A stretch of 64,000 bases of DNA from Heliopora coerulea (Eukaryota > Cnidaria > Anthozoa > Scleralcyonacea > Helioporidae), in contig JASJOG010000596.1 of assembly GCA_030142905.1 (NCBI GenBank), positions 33,114 through 97,113 on the forward strand, written 5' to 3'. Position 1 is the first letter of the stretch. Each line of letters begins with the position of its first letter. A program made the translations under genes and the position numbers. Under the pieces are notes generated by a model. That model was not told the DNA's origin. It saw only the letters and a program-made list of their open reading frames with translations, and ran no database searches. Shown here piece by piece: positions 9,331 through 22,634 of this stretch.

Positions 9331-12100
9331 CGCGTATTTCCGAATTTTGGTTGAGCTTGGATATGCTAGATCGATGTCACGATTCCATACCCAGAATGTA
9401 TTTTAAAACGCTTTAAGCGTTAGATAAGACTAATTCTACCTATAATGGAGTCGAAATCTAACTTGTTAAATTTTTAGTATGTCGAATTAAAACACACTGG
9501 CCTGCAAGTTGGCAAAGTAATCTACATGTTCAACCTTCCGCTAACAAGAAAGAAAACCGTAGTTATCATAGCATCATTAGTTTCATGATTTTGTGAATTA
9601 AGATTTAAAACAATTTTTCGCGCTATCCTATAAATCATTTCGGGCCAGAAATCGTCATTCGTTCCACAATTGCATCTAAGTGCACAACCAACATAACTCT
9701 TACAGGAATGTCAATCAACTGGCAGGCAACCAAGTATATTGCCTAAAGAGTTAATTCCTATTTCTTGTTGAACTGCTACGGTGAGAGCTTAAGAAACATA
9801 AGACAAGATGGAGCATTTTGCAAGGGAGATTTTATGTCGCTCCCGAAATTTTAAAAAACTCAAAATACTTCCGGCGTAAGAAAACCTCTAAGACCACATA
9901 AATTCCGGGAAAATTTAAAGAAAAAAAAAAGTTCATTGAAGAGAAGGCCAAAGGAGTAAAGCGTGTGAGTGGAAAGCGTCATTTTCTGTTACAGACTTGG
10001 GTATTAGTAACTCGTTGCCACTCAAGTCCTTTGGTGCATCTTTAAATTTTCACCTCGTTTTCCTGAGACCTGCGGCGGAAAAGCAACTTATAAGATGACG
10101 CCATAAAGTTTCTTCAGTAGTAGAACATGAAACTTCTAAGATTTTAGATCTAAAAAAAAAACTTCCACATAGATATTTCGAAAGATGAATAAATCTGAAT
10201 GTCGTGGCTAGATAAATCATATTAGAGTCGGAAAAATAGCTCGAGCACTTTCTGTGGCAACAGCTGTGACCTTTCAAAATGGCTTTTAGTTGCCATTTTG
10301 TCCATGTTGAGACGTTTGAGGGCCTTAGACTTTTTTTTTAACTTTTTTAATGCCAGAAAAACTAGATTAACAAATGCTGACTTCTGGTTTACATATGTGG
10401 ATTTTGATTTGTTTGTTTTGATTTTTTTGTTTTTGGGTTTGTTTGTTTGTTTGTTTGTTTTTTACAAACTAAATTTTGAAAATTTTGCATGTATATTTAA
10501 CAGGAGGTGTCTGCGAGCACTTCCTTCCTAGTGTACGTCTTCCTTTGAAATAACCATAACTCACTGCCTTTCATAGAATTTAAGGTTTCATAAACGAACG
10601 GATTTAATAAATTTACGCAACAATATGTTGCGTATTTTATCGCGTAGGGGACTGGGATGACCTGCAAATTAACCTACATGTCAGCCTCCATGATGGCTTC
10701 AAAATACCGTTTGTACGTATCGTTCTAGTCTTTTTAGAGTTCAATGGGGAAACTTTCCACGTCAGTTTCAGTCCTCTTACGGTCTTGTACGTCAGTTTCA
10801 GTCCCTTACACGACTTTAACCTTTAGTTTTCGTTTGGTTTGGCTTCGAAAGCATTCACAACCATGGAAAATATGCTCAGACAAAATATTACTGGACCAAC
10901 TTTAAATAAACGAGCATTCAAAAGTATTCATTATCGCCGTGTGGCCTATGAAAGATGTTAAACTAACGGTAAAAAGTGGACGTGGGTTTAGCAGTTTCCT
11001 GACGTCGTTTTTTCCAGATCGTTTTACCAGGTTTTTCATTAGTTTGGTTACTTATTTTCGTGAAAATATAAAACCTGTAACTTGGTTTGAGATATATTCG
11101 AAATTCTTAAACTCATTTCTGTCTTTGGAAGACATGTTTTGTGTTTTTTCGAAGAGAAATCTTCAGAAAATGTAAAAAGTCGCGTGGGAGGCTAAAACTA
11201 ACGTATAAGACCGCGTAGGGGACTGAAACTGACGTCCAAAATTGGCCTCCATGGTCGGCCATCTTGGCTTCACATTTCATTAGCCAGTTAGCATTCCAGA
11301 TATGGAAATCGAGTTCACTGAGCCTATATTCTTCCCTGAAAGGTCAGCGGTTTGTCTCTGTCCTATAAACTGCTCTCTGGCCTCGTATCTTCATCTTATC
11401 ATAATTGCCACCAAATTGGTGTTATAATAGTCAGTCTTAAAATACTTTACCATAACTCAAAACCTAGACATAACTCGTTGACCCAAGTTTCGACACTGCT
11501 GCTCAATGTCTTCCTCTAGTGATCGAGCCGTTAATCAAATCAATAATTCATAACCTCTTAAATCCCATACAGATCGGATTATGAGTTGGAGCCCCATATT
11601 CCAATGGTAGGAAGAGAACTGATAAAGACAACATCCTTGACGCTTATCTAAGGCTGCCCATGCCTTCCCGAAGGAAAATACGTTCATAAAGGAAATCAGT
11701 CATTCACATTCTTGACCTCGGACTTGAAACTTGACAATAGGAAATTCCAAAGTGCTAGCCATGGAACATTCTTAGGAAACTACCTGTATTGAAGATGTTG
11801 GGACCTAATCACAATCCCTGAATAAATCAAAAATTAACAGTCATACGAAAAAAACAAAGCAGAAAATTAAAATTATATTGGCCAAAATCCCTCACTTGTT
11901 GTCATCCAATTGCAAAGTCATTTCACGTGGTACAGCGTGAGAAATTTTAGAGACCGCTGGTCAAGATCATTTTTTTCGGTACCTGCTACTTATCCACTGA
12001 AATTCGGATTTCAATTAGCAAAAGGTTATTTCGCTGGACTTAGACCGACATTTCGTCAAAATCTGTATTGAAACGTTTGATTTAAGAGTGATGTAGGGTA
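9331..12100. other. Intergenic stretch, no gene recognised
   Basis: Contains a (GTTT)n run at about 10437-10460, two copies of repeat family C (10628-10745, 11203-11275) and a small tandem duplication of the motif CGTCAGTTTCAGTCC near 10760-10800. ORFs of 75-78 codons here have no recognisable motifs. Confidence 0.5.
10628..10745 (+). repeat. Dispersed repeat family C, second copy
   Basis: Nearly colinear with 325-435: GCGTAGGGGACTGG, GACCTGCAAATT, CCTACATGTCAGCC and TTTTTAGAGTTCAATGG are all present in the same order and spacing. Confidence 0.65.
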
Positions 12101-12106
12101 AAGGTT

Positions 12107-12176
12107 TGACTTACAGTTAGGGTTAGTTTTAGGATTACGATTAGAGTTAGGAGTTAGAGTTTGAGTTAGGATTAAC
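12107..12176 (+). repeat. Degenerate telomere-like (TTAGGG-related) tract
   Basis: Irregular GTTAGGGTTAG, TTAGGATTACG, TTAGAGTTAGGAG units. It resembles decayed TTAGGG repeat. Similar tracts at 14912-14962 and 18070-18150 are also near a GTCACC-type motif, so the three may be copies of one dispersed repeat rather than independent telomeric remnants. Confidence 0.5.
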
Positions 12177-12179
12177 ATG

Positions 12180-14905
12180 GGCAGAATTGGTAAATTGTCA
12201 CCTAATGTCACTCTGTGGTCAGAGAAATGCCATGAAAACGCATCCTTGAAAAGTACGATGAAACGTGGCTGGTTTAGATTAGATGCAGTTATATCATTCT
12301 CTACTAGTCCTTTGTTGCCGCAAAGTTGTCATTCAATTGCAGTCCACAAGGAACCTTTCTTCAATCTTGGTTGTTTGTCATTGAAATCCTTGAAATTACA
12401 CTGCAAGACTGACGTCTTGACCGAAGAGACGTTTCCCAATAGGCCCGCCCGAACAAGAAGGCTTTGAAAATGCCATGAAAGATGTAATTAGTAATATAAA
12501 ATTGGCAAGGCGTGAGAGTCTGATACAAAAGCTTTTCGAGAGTTCCAATGCTTGATAATTGAAGGGTCTAATTTTCTTACTGGGAAGCATAACCATGGAC
12601 TTTGATGAGTTTTAGACGCATCGCGCAGTTGGCGCAGAATCCCACAGATAGCCCAGTTTCACAAGTTTTTCATCAACGAATGGCTTGTCTGGCCGCATTC
12701 GAAAGTCGGAAAAACACTGACTTACCAGTTTTCCCAAGAGAAAAATTATGGAAATAACATTTTGCTGCACAATATCTAGTTCACGTCACCTTAAGTGCTA
12801 CGTATAAGGCGATTCTTCCGGCGTGTCATTTTCTCGCATTTACGGAATGAAGACCTGCATGTCGAGATTGGCAATCAACGTTCCAGGACAGTTTTCCAAA
12901 ACAAAATTTTATAATTTCAATGCTTCTCCAGTGATGAATGGGCAGTGATCAATATATAGATATGAATGCATATTGAATATTATTTGTTTAATTTCCGTGT
13001 AATCATGTTTACTTCTTCCAAACCAAGTGGTTAATTCCAAGCGTCTAATTAGCACTGAGACTTACTATAATTCCTTGCAAATCTCGTCAAATTTGTCACG
13101 CGCTCACGCGATGACTTTGAGCGACGTTAGAGTTCTAAATTTCCGTCCCAAATTTCATAGATATGTTTTGAATGTGCTTCGAAACTCGTTCAAACTTTCC
13201 TTCTGTTTTCACACCCAACATCAAAATTTGAAAACAAACAAATCGATGTTAGATTTTCTGGGATGAACTTCTGTCATGTTACTTGTGACATTTTCATTTC
13301 GTCATGTTTTTTCATCTTTGCTCATAGGTTAATTTCGGTTTCCAGATTTCCATCTTAATATTTGAAAGTTCTCCGGGAATGTTGCCACATTTGTGTCACA
13401 TGCTTAAAAGATCTGTCTGCATTGATGTCCACAATAATCATCACAGCCTAAGTTTTATTTCAATTTTCGACGAAAATTATCGCAAAATCCTTAATTCTTC
13501 TCCTTCCAAATTGTTTCGAAATGTTATTTTCCGCAGTCTTCCCTTCCAATCGCCAGATATTTCATTCCAGAAGGAAATTTCGTCATTACTTGAAGATCCC
13601 CTACTTAAGTACAACAACAACCACTCGTTAAGACTTGATCCGGTATCAAATCAAATAAAGCAACTCAAACAGCATTAAGAAAACAAGGGAATGCCGGGTC
13701 TTGTTAACTGAGGTGACTTTTGAGATTTAAATGAAAGACTATGGTTTTTTGACAGCATATCAAACAATCTTAAGAATGTGTGCGATAGCTTCGCACACAA
13801 ACCATGATTTAGGAAGGAAATGGTGATAATTGACCATGTACATGGTGTCATATTCGAGCGCTTTCGCATCCCTCAAAAGGTCGACTTCGCGCCGTATTTA
13901 CACGGTAAAAGATGGACATGTTCCAAATCGTCGCAAATGTTTTGTTTTTGTTTTTGTTTTTTTTTTCTTGATATCGATTGGTGCAAGCTGTAGTATTCCT
14001 CAGTTGAAATCTTTGTGAGGACACTAGTGTAATTCTCATTTTGTTCCTGCGTGCCTGTGTGCTTAAGCGAGAACAGAAAACGCAGAAAATAATTCTGATC
14101 AATGTTGCCAGCATCACCAAAGCAGGCAACGGGCATGCAACTAAGCGATGCGATTTTTCAGTTTTGGAAACCAAATTCCAAATTGATTTCCTGAAGCAAA
14201 CTTCTGGTGGCCGTACGATGACAAAACGCCACAAGATATCCAACCGCTGTTCCATGATAAAAACTTTCACGTTTGAGGGATTTCATATGCATCGAAAAGT
14301 TGAAGAATGGCATCGCTTTAAAGACACCTGAAGCTTCTTCGGGTGGATAGTATCCCCAAAACCTCAACCAAATCAGAATGTTCGACTTCAAACTTTTAAC
14401 ACGTCGCCACTCCCGTAAGAGCAAACATAAGCTTTGCATTTTCGCTTGGGTACATTTCCAAGCCAAGTCTCGAAATTAAACTAAATAGAAAGCCATTAAC
14501 TTCTTGATAATCAAGCACCTCTCTTAGTTACTTCCTCGATACTGTCCGCCCTCGTTCCTAAAGGAATACGACACTAAGTGTAACTAAAAGCTAAAAGCGT
14601 CTTGGGTAGACTCAGAGCTACTTGGCCTTAAATTTCCCGACTTAACTCCTTTGGACAAGTACTATATCTAACATTTAGGTGGTGTATACATGGAAGCGAG
14701 CCAGCCTACCAAGAAGGGCCGACCCTTGTCGCCGAGATCTCCCCACTGTGAAATCCTAGTTTTGTTTTCGTTTACATGAGAGGAGGACCCACCCCTCTTA
14801 GGCGAGATCGTGCTATTGACTTCACACTCAAAAGGGTTGGCCCTCCTGGGAGTGGGAAAAATATTTTAAAACGGGGTGAGACAATGGTCTACTGTCACCG
14901 GGGGT
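12180..14905. other. Intergenic stretch, no gene recognised
   Basis: ORFs up to 140 codons occur on both strands (for example 14270-13848), but they overlap each other antisense, show no family motif and lack splice-linked partners. Treated as non-coding. Confidence 0.45.
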
Positions 14906-14911
14906 GATTTA

Positions 14912-14962
14912 ACCCTGATCTTAAACCTAACCCAAACACTGACCCTAATCCTAACCCCAACC
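14912..14962 (-). repeat. Degenerate telomere-like tract (CCCTAA sense)
   Basis: AACCCTGATCTTAAACC, AACCCAAACACTGACC, CTAATCCTAACCCC units, related to the tracts at 12107 and 18070 and likewise next to a CACCGGGGGT / CACCAGGGGT motif. Confidence 0.5.
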
Positions 14963-15351
14963 TTTTTCCGAGTTTCTCGTAGAAAGATGACCTGTTTAAG
15001 TACACTTTCAAAATTGATGTTATTCATCTTTTTTGGGGGGTGATACTGTGTTGGCTAGAAGAGCTAGAATATTCCCAGGCAATGTGAAATTCAGCGTTTT
15101 GTATGCCAAGCAGTGAATGACTGGGACAAGCTAGGGACAAGTTAGGGATAAGCTCGATTTGGAACTAAGACAATCACAAACATCGACTTTTTAAAAAGAT
15201 TCTTTGTGCGCGTAGGTTATAAAGTTTTACAGGTTTTTTTAAATTTGTTTTTTTTATCCATCAGTGAAAGATATCTTAGCTTCTTGTATGAATGTATATT
15301 GAAGGACCTCCCTGAAAATCACTACGGTGAGAGGAGCTTTCCTACGCAAAT

Positions 15352-15514
15352 GTTGTTATAATAACAATAATAATAATAATAATCATGATAATGATAATAG
15401 TAACGGTAATGGTAATGATTGTGATAATGATAATGATAATGGTTATGATAGTAATAATAATTATGATAGTAATAATAAATATGTTAATGATAATCATAAT
15501 GGTAATGATAATGG

Positions 15515-15548
<34 letters not shown>

Positions 15549-15792
15549 GGTAATGATAATGGTAATGATAATGGTAATGATAATGGTAATGATAATGGTA
15601 ATAATAATGATAATGGTAATGATAAAGATAATGATAATGATAATGGTAATGATAATGGTAATAATAATGGTAATGATAATGATAATGGTAATGATAGTAA
15701 TAATAATTGATAGTGATAATGATAGTGATAATGATAATGAGTATGATAATGATGATGATGATAACAATAATAATAATAATAATAATAATAGG
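15352..15792. repeat. Long GATAAT/AATGGT-type microsatellite array
   Basis: About 440 bp of imperfect TAATGATAATGG units, grading into (AATAAT)n at both ends. It lacks stop codons in several frames, which creates spurious 127-192 codon ORFs of alternating D/N/G or I/M/V. An internal higher-order period (GGTAATGATAAT) is visible. Confidence 0.95.
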
Positions 15793-17941
15793 GCTAGCTC
15801 TACCAAGAGGGCTGGTTCGCCACCATATAAATGCTCCGTTAGGCTGGAACAGGCTTCCGTTATATTACGCTGGCTAAAGCCAAACGATTTTAGTCGGCAA
15901 AACTTACCCAAACTGTACAAACAACATTTCCTGGTTCAGTGCTAATTGTTGGACAGATCAAAACGATTTTCAAAATAATTACGAGGCTCAAGCAAATGAG
16001 GAACTTCACCTGACACGTGCACCATAAAAGCGGGAGAAGATTTTACGAGCCTACCCACAAGTTTTCCTGGAATTCTGTTTTCGTGGTTTGGTATAACCGA
16101 GAGAGATTTGGAAGGGGGCAGGTCAATCGGCTTCCGAGGACCTGCAGACTAATTCTGGTAACATCCATTTGCAGGGGTTACTTGAATTAGTTATTGCCGC
16201 AGATGGCAATCTGGGCTCACTTGATCACACTGCCAGGAAGAATTCGCAAAAAAATATCTAATAGGATATTTCCGACCTACATTTTTGAACATATCAGGGA
16301 GAAATTGAATTGATTGATTAGAAAACGTTGAAAGGTGGTACTCGGCCAAAAATTGAGAGAACAATGTACTGACTATTGGAGTAACAGCTCTGCATCAGAA
16401 CCATATATGACTCGAATACAGCTTCGCAACGAACGTTGGAAACGAGTTAAAATTAGTGTTACTCTCAGGTCAAAGCTCTCATCTATAACTTGTCTGGGAA
16501 CTCTTATAGCGCCATGTGTTCATGAATGAAAGAATTAAATCTTCCGCTACTCTCTATGCAAAGTTAAAGAAACCATACCTTTAGAAGATTATACGCTTCA
16601 CTGAGTCAGTCCTTCATATCATTAACAGTTCTTGCAAATTCTGTCGTATTGAGGAAAACTCCAACGTTCTTAATTTTGGTGACAATTTTTGTCTAGAAAT
16701 GTGCACAGCTTCTTCATCACAAATCCATGAGTAATATTTTCACTTTAGTAGTGGTTAACCGGTCTAATAGAAAACGTTTTAACATTTTTTAAGCTTTGGA
16801 GTGAACAAGTGTCCTTTTATTAGTTTGCGACCTATCGTTCATAAAGTTATCAATGTATAATCTTAAACTCATTTGAAGGAAGAAATTAAGGTAGGATGGC
16901 TGCCAAAAGTCACGGAAGCTTTCTCGGAGGCAGAGAAACAGTTTCGATCAAAAGTACTTCACCAATGACGCCATAGTTATTTTCATCCAGCAAAATAAAG
17001 ACTTCAGCTGCAATGTTCAAAATGGTCTTTCAAACGTTTTGGCAATTTTCACCTTTGCTCCGATATATACCCGTTTTTACGGTTTAAAACACTTCCTAGG
17101 TAGCTCCTGTAATTTCTTTTTTTATATTTCCGATTATCTTTTTCTTCCTGTATTAGTGAGAAACTTGTGAATGGATTTTTATGGATAGTCCATAAGAATC
17201 TTGAGCTGTTTTCCAAGGAGTAAGTTGTTTCTGAGGAAGAGGCTGCATGCAGTCTAAGGATTTGATCGTGTTTCTTCCTCACGGAAATCTGTTTCGGCTG
17301 GGTTCACCAAGGTTAATGATCGTCAAGAGTACCACGAATTGTGAGATTAAAGATTTTATCATTAAACGCGTGTAAATATATAGTTAGTTGGGAAATTTCC
17401 TTGAACTGAGGGGATTTTTTTGACCATTTTAGGGTACAATTAATAAGTACTATTCACAACACCGACACGAATATTATAAAGTACTTACGAAACGAATACG
17501 TGTCAACATCCGTGTTCTTCAAAAATGGTATTAATTCCAACGTTTTTAGTCGAGAAAATGGAATGAAAAGTTTACATTGCTTTTCTTAATGAATTAATAA
17601 TCACTTTTATGAAGGAAGCCCAAGCCTCGACAGATTTTTAACCCACGCTTAGAAGAATTATTTTCAATTTGGATAGACATGCTAATACTTTGAATGAACG
17701 CGATTAAAGACAATCTTCTCTTTTTCGCTCGTTAAAATTGAGCGAATTCAATCCACTGAGATGTGCACAAGATACAGGAAATAGAGCTTGAACAATCAAT
17801 CCCACCAACGACTTAAATCCAGACATGGCCCGCAAGAGGCTGGGAGCTGGCTGAAGTAAAGAAATGGGGCGGTGGGGGTGTCCTTCGGAGCCTCCCCAAC
17901 ACCATTTGGCAGTACTCCTCAAGGTCGGCACTAAAACGTCG
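15793..17941. other. Intergenic stretch, no gene recognised
   Basis: No convincing ORF, splice-framed exon or repeat with clear ends was seen here. Confidence 0.4.
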
Positions 17942-18280
17942 CCACTGAGACCAGGTAACCGTGTGGAGACTGGGAATGGAAAATTAAGTATTTTATTTAC
18001 TTGACAACTTTTTGGAAAAAAATCGTTGGAGTTTAGGTTAGAATGTCACCAGGGGTAACACGTCAACGGTTAGAATGAGGATTAGGATTAGGGTTAGGGT
18101 CAGAGTTTGAATTAGGACCCTAGCCCTAATCTTAATCCTAATCGTAGCATCCAGCACAATTCTGAATCTTAGGATCATCGACATTTCAGGATTATCCTGA
18201 ATCTTAGGTGAGATGATATCAGATAAAAAATTACTTAATTACCCAGTCCCAGTCTCTCCACGACTACCTGGTCTCAGTGG
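17942..18280. mobile_element. Foldback element with telomere-like interior
   Basis: Outer arms GCCACTGAGACCAGGTA (17941-17957) and TACCTGGTCTCAGTGG (18265-18280) are inverted. They extend through GGAGACTGGGAA / CCCAGTCTCTCC to AATTAAGTA / TACTTAATT. The middle (18070-18150) is itself an inverted pair of TTAGGATTAGGGTTAGGG and CCCTAGCCCTAATC. No coding content. Probably a non-autonomous foldback DNA element; alternatively, a rearranged subtelomeric fragment. Confidence 0.6.
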
Positions 18281-21200
18281 TTCGATCCGTTCTAGTCACT
18301 GACTTCTATAATATAATGGAGGTCAGTGGTTCTAGTGCTGAAAAGAGCAGGTCGACAAAGGGTGGGCCCTATCCAAAGAAGAGATTGGGTCCTAAAAGTG
18401 TGTCGTCCATGGTCGACCCGGTCCCTTAGCAACTCCCGTCTTGTTTGGGTGTTACCCAAGTTGGCTTTCAAAACGGATTTCAACTGAATGCCAAGTTTAC
18501 TCTCTAGAAATGATAGCTTCGGCTAATTCGAGAGAAACGTTGGGCAAATAAAGATTTTCAAGACATCCCTTCGATGAGGAGGAAAACGTTCATGTCAACA
18601 CTAAAAAAGTATTAAAAAAAGAAAACAAACAGAAATTGCTCGAGGGTTTCTGAGCTGTGATAAAGAATCATGAATGAGGTCGTTTCAACCGGAAAAGGCC
18701 TCGTAAAAACACAAAAAGTAGCTGAGTATTTTCAAGTATTTTTCTCATTGAAATGACGTTACTTTTGTGTTTATCATAGCACAGGGACGCGAAAGCTGTT
18801 TTCTATTTGTTTTATCAAAGAACCAAGGTTTTATCGAAGTTTTGTGAAGCCATCTGCGTCTCTGACATAGAATAATAATAATAATAACAATAATAACTTT
18901 ATTTATATAGCGCTCATATCCTGAGCTCATAACCTCAACTGTGTCTCTGCATTCCAAGGTCATATCCGTCATGTCACATCACACAGGAATGAGGAAAAAT
19001 ATAATTTTTAAAGAAAGCATAAAAACATGCAAAAATTTACGTGGAAGCGATTTATTCGTTCAAAGATGAAAATCCCTTGGGGCAGCCGAAAGATAGCTCG
19101 CCCCTTGACATTGAAGTCTGGGGTAAGGATCCTTGGGTCCCCAATTTTCCCTATTCCTAAGTCACTGCCTGACCTCATTAGTCCTTTACGTTTATGTCTG
19201 GCAGCTCGCGTGCCTTCGATTTCGTTTTTCCCCTCTTAAACTTATGTATATATGCTTCTTTAGAGTGGTGATAAAGTTGCTACAGTTGTTAAACCTATGT
19301 AGAACACAAAGAAAAACTATAGTTAAACTGTTTTTGGCCGAGGGGATCCAAGCTAATAATGCCTGGAGGGATGGGAGGTGTTTAAATAGGAGTTGTATCG
19401 GAATGCAGAGGTCTGCAGGGGTTAAACTTGTGTTATAGAAGTGTTGGCTCAGACACAGAGTTCTCCGGAGATTGATAAACAACTTTTCGAACTTACGAAG
19501 GCATTGTCGCACTTTGACAAAAGTTTTGTCAGTTCAGTATGTCTGCCGGGAAACGGAAAGACTTCTCGCTGAAATTTACCAACAAACTTCACCAATATAT
19601 TTCTTAAACCCCGAGATTACGGTATACAATAATTATTTATCTGCGATATTCTCAATTTAAGCGTACTTGACAGTCTGCCGTCGAAAATTGTTGACGTCGT
19701 TTATAGTATCTACTTCAAGAGGAGTGATTTGAGAAACCAAGCCCCCAGGGCTCGATTTATAGTCAGTTAATAAATACACAAAGATACTGTCTTAGGCTTG
19801 AGACATCTTGTCACTGATCAATATTTTAACGGAAAAGGAAAACTCAATTATAATTGTATCCATTGTTCAGCGTAACACAGAAGTACGTCACAATATTATC
19901 ATAGAACAAGGAAACTTTCTTTGCCGAGACCAACGCGGTGTCTTCCACTCCACGAACTTTCCTCACAGAGAATAGCCCAGTAAATATTTTTCTCTCCTAA
20001 ATTTCAATACCATAATGGTGACTGTGAAGTTTAGTGGCAACTTGTGTCCGAAACTTTGTTAACCTTTGGTTATATAAAGTTTAAATTCGTGTTTGGTCAG
20101 GTAAATGGCTTCCGCACTTAAATTTTGGCTATTTTGTTCAAGTGTTCTTTTATTCTTTACTTTTATTACGAAGATCAGGTGGTAAATCAAAGTTCGATTT
20201 GTTTCCACATCCAATAAATACACACATTAAGTATTATGCAATCTCCGATCGCTATCTCACGTTTTAAGACTGATCGGTTGGAAATCCGATTAGCAAGTTA
20301 AAGTCACACAAATTGTTGGATCGTTGTCAACCCTGTTCTTAGCAAGTCTGCATGGGATGGGCTGTCTGAGTTTTTAAAACTGTTGCATACAGATCGGGCT
20401 TGTCATATGATTTACCAAAGCTAATGTTTTGTTGACGACAAGCTTGTACGATCCTGACGAAACAACATTGTTGTGACTTGCTAACAGATCTTGCTACACC
20501 CATGACGTGGCGAAAACATCTGATCAGGGTCTCACGACGTGAAGAATTTAAGCTCTGGCCAAAAATTTCAGCGCGGGCTCACGAGAAAATCTCTTCATAT
20601 ATTTATCACCTTGCGATGACACAGCGAAAATTTCAGCCTGGGCTGATCTTGCGTTTTCAGGCCGGCCACAAGGCCTTGAATTTTTCCACGTAACCAGCTG
20701 ATTGTCAGTTGTTGCTTTTTGATGAAATATATCGTAATCGAGGAGATTTTCATCAGTTCCAAACACCAATGAGTTTGTTGAGAAAAGAGACGATGGCCAA
20801 GCTGTTTAACCAACTTTTAGGTATCTGGAAATCTGATGTAACACTCCGATCAAGTTTATCATATTACGTGCGAAACGAATGCCTATTTAAAGATAAAATA
20901 AGGTTTAAAATTGTCGAGACTGTATGCTCATCGAGATCAGATATCCTACGCCGTCTCGGTTCTGGTTTCTTTTATTATACTCATGCATTTCGAATGAGTT
21001 TGAGATCTAATGAGTTGTGTAGTAAATCAAATTATCAGGCAGGGTTGACGGCTCGTTAACAAGTCGCCCTTTAAATCTTCAGTTACAAAGAACAATGGTT
21101 CAATATAGTTGCTTGACGGTAAAATGTTTCAAAACAATTCGAGAAAGTCTTTCTGCTACGGGAAGCCAGCAAACGAAATGGAACTTGCACTTCGAAATGG

Positions 21201-22616
21201 AAAGTTTGCAAGACTAGAGTGTTAAAAATAAAATACCCAACTTCTTCTCGAGATCCTTATCTAAGCCCTAAACAAAAGGACTCCGTAATTAGTTTTCATT
21301 ATCGCACATGATGTATTTCGATACAGTTAAGAGTTAAGCACCTTTCCCCAAAGAGGAAATTCGATAAAACAACTTTACAAAACAAATAAAATATTTGGTG
21401 GTCGGAATTAGGGTTCCCTCAACTCACACCAGTAACTAGTCAAGCCTCGGTTAATCCAAAACCAAAAGAAAATGATTCAGCGAACCGGACGTTTGAATTT
21501 CGAAGGCGAAAATTAAACTAGGTTCACTTTCATCTCGAAGTTTACTTATGTAAGAGTCAGTTTACAAAACCCAACGTGGAATTCGGGCTTCAGAAAGTTG
21601 TTTTGAAGACTTCAGATCACAACATACTTGTTAAAATTAAGGAACTGCTGGTTTGATTTTTGATATCGGTGTAAGTGAAGCAACAAAATCAGTTTTATAA
21701 CAGACAAGAAAAGTAATGAAATGACGTCGTTGGAAAACTAAAGATGACTTAAAAACGATTCCTTTTGGACGTCCCAAGCTTCTGCCAATTCCTCGGATTC
21801 CTACCTTTTCTCATTACATTAAATCCCCTTATAAAATTATCAGTCATTAAACAAAGGATTTAAACGATGAAACGCATGTATACATGTTATGTTCAAAGAT
21901 ATCAGCCCAAGAAAACATTCTTTATGGAAGATGAAGGAAGCGGATGCGGCTCACTAGAAATACCAATACTTCCCTAAACAACGACGAAAAATTCGCCATG
22001 AGTAATAAGCCCAATTTAGCTATTTGTTCAGCTTCGTTGCATTTCTTCAAGTCTTTATTCTTTTTATAGATGGTTTCATCGAACTCATTGTTCAAGCCTA
22101 ACGCCAATTCTCACTTCAGCCTACGCTAGCTTTATTTCATTGAACCTTCCACCACTGCGAACTACCTTTGCAAATGTTCGTTGGAAGATCGACTTGAGAG
22201 ACGAATGCAGTCGGATATTTCCCAGTTATGCAACGTGAGCCTACTAGGGTATTTGCCTTCTTACTGTTTCAACCATGGTCAATCAAAGAACGTGAATACA
22301 CTCTACGTATTTCTTAATATTAGTCGATAAATAATATTTATTTGCGTCAGCAGCAGCTCGACAACAAAAGCTTTTCAAGCCGGCTGGATTAATATAATAA
22401 GCCCTTGTTGTCAAAAGGAAAATAGCGTATATCGGTAATGAGAAGTCCCATTCAAACCGTGAACGATGGTAAACAGTAATGCAGTTAACATTTAAGTGCC
22501 CTCGTGATTGGTTTACGTATGAAATAACAGGAAATTACACAATCCTTACCGCCCACCCTGTTCCGGATTGGTAAGTTGGTAAATTTACTCCTTGGAATGG
22601 GATTTGTTGACAGGGA
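18281..22616. other. Intergenic stretch, no gene recognised
   Basis: Holds a short ATAATAATAATAACAATAATAA tract running into CTTTATTTATATAGCGCT (18869-18915), a motif that often forms the end of dispersed invertebrate repeats. ORFs such as 19512-19192 and 20709-21059 have no recognisable family features. Confidence 0.4.
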
Positions 22617-22634
22617 AAAAAAAAAAAAAAAAAC
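22617..22634 (+). repeat. Poly(A) tract, 18 A
   Basis: An uninterrupted A run with no recognisable retroelement body to its left. It could be the tail of a very decayed retrocopy or simple slippage. Confidence 0.9.

Noticed and set aside
13848..14466. Overlapping ORFs of 87-140 codons on both strands
   Set aside because: Mutually antisense frames with no conserved features or splice context.
15342..15945. ORFs of 127, 186 and 192 codons on both strands
   Set aside because: They are translations of a GATAAT-type microsatellite (runs of D/N/G or I/M/V/T) with no flanking domain or splice support.
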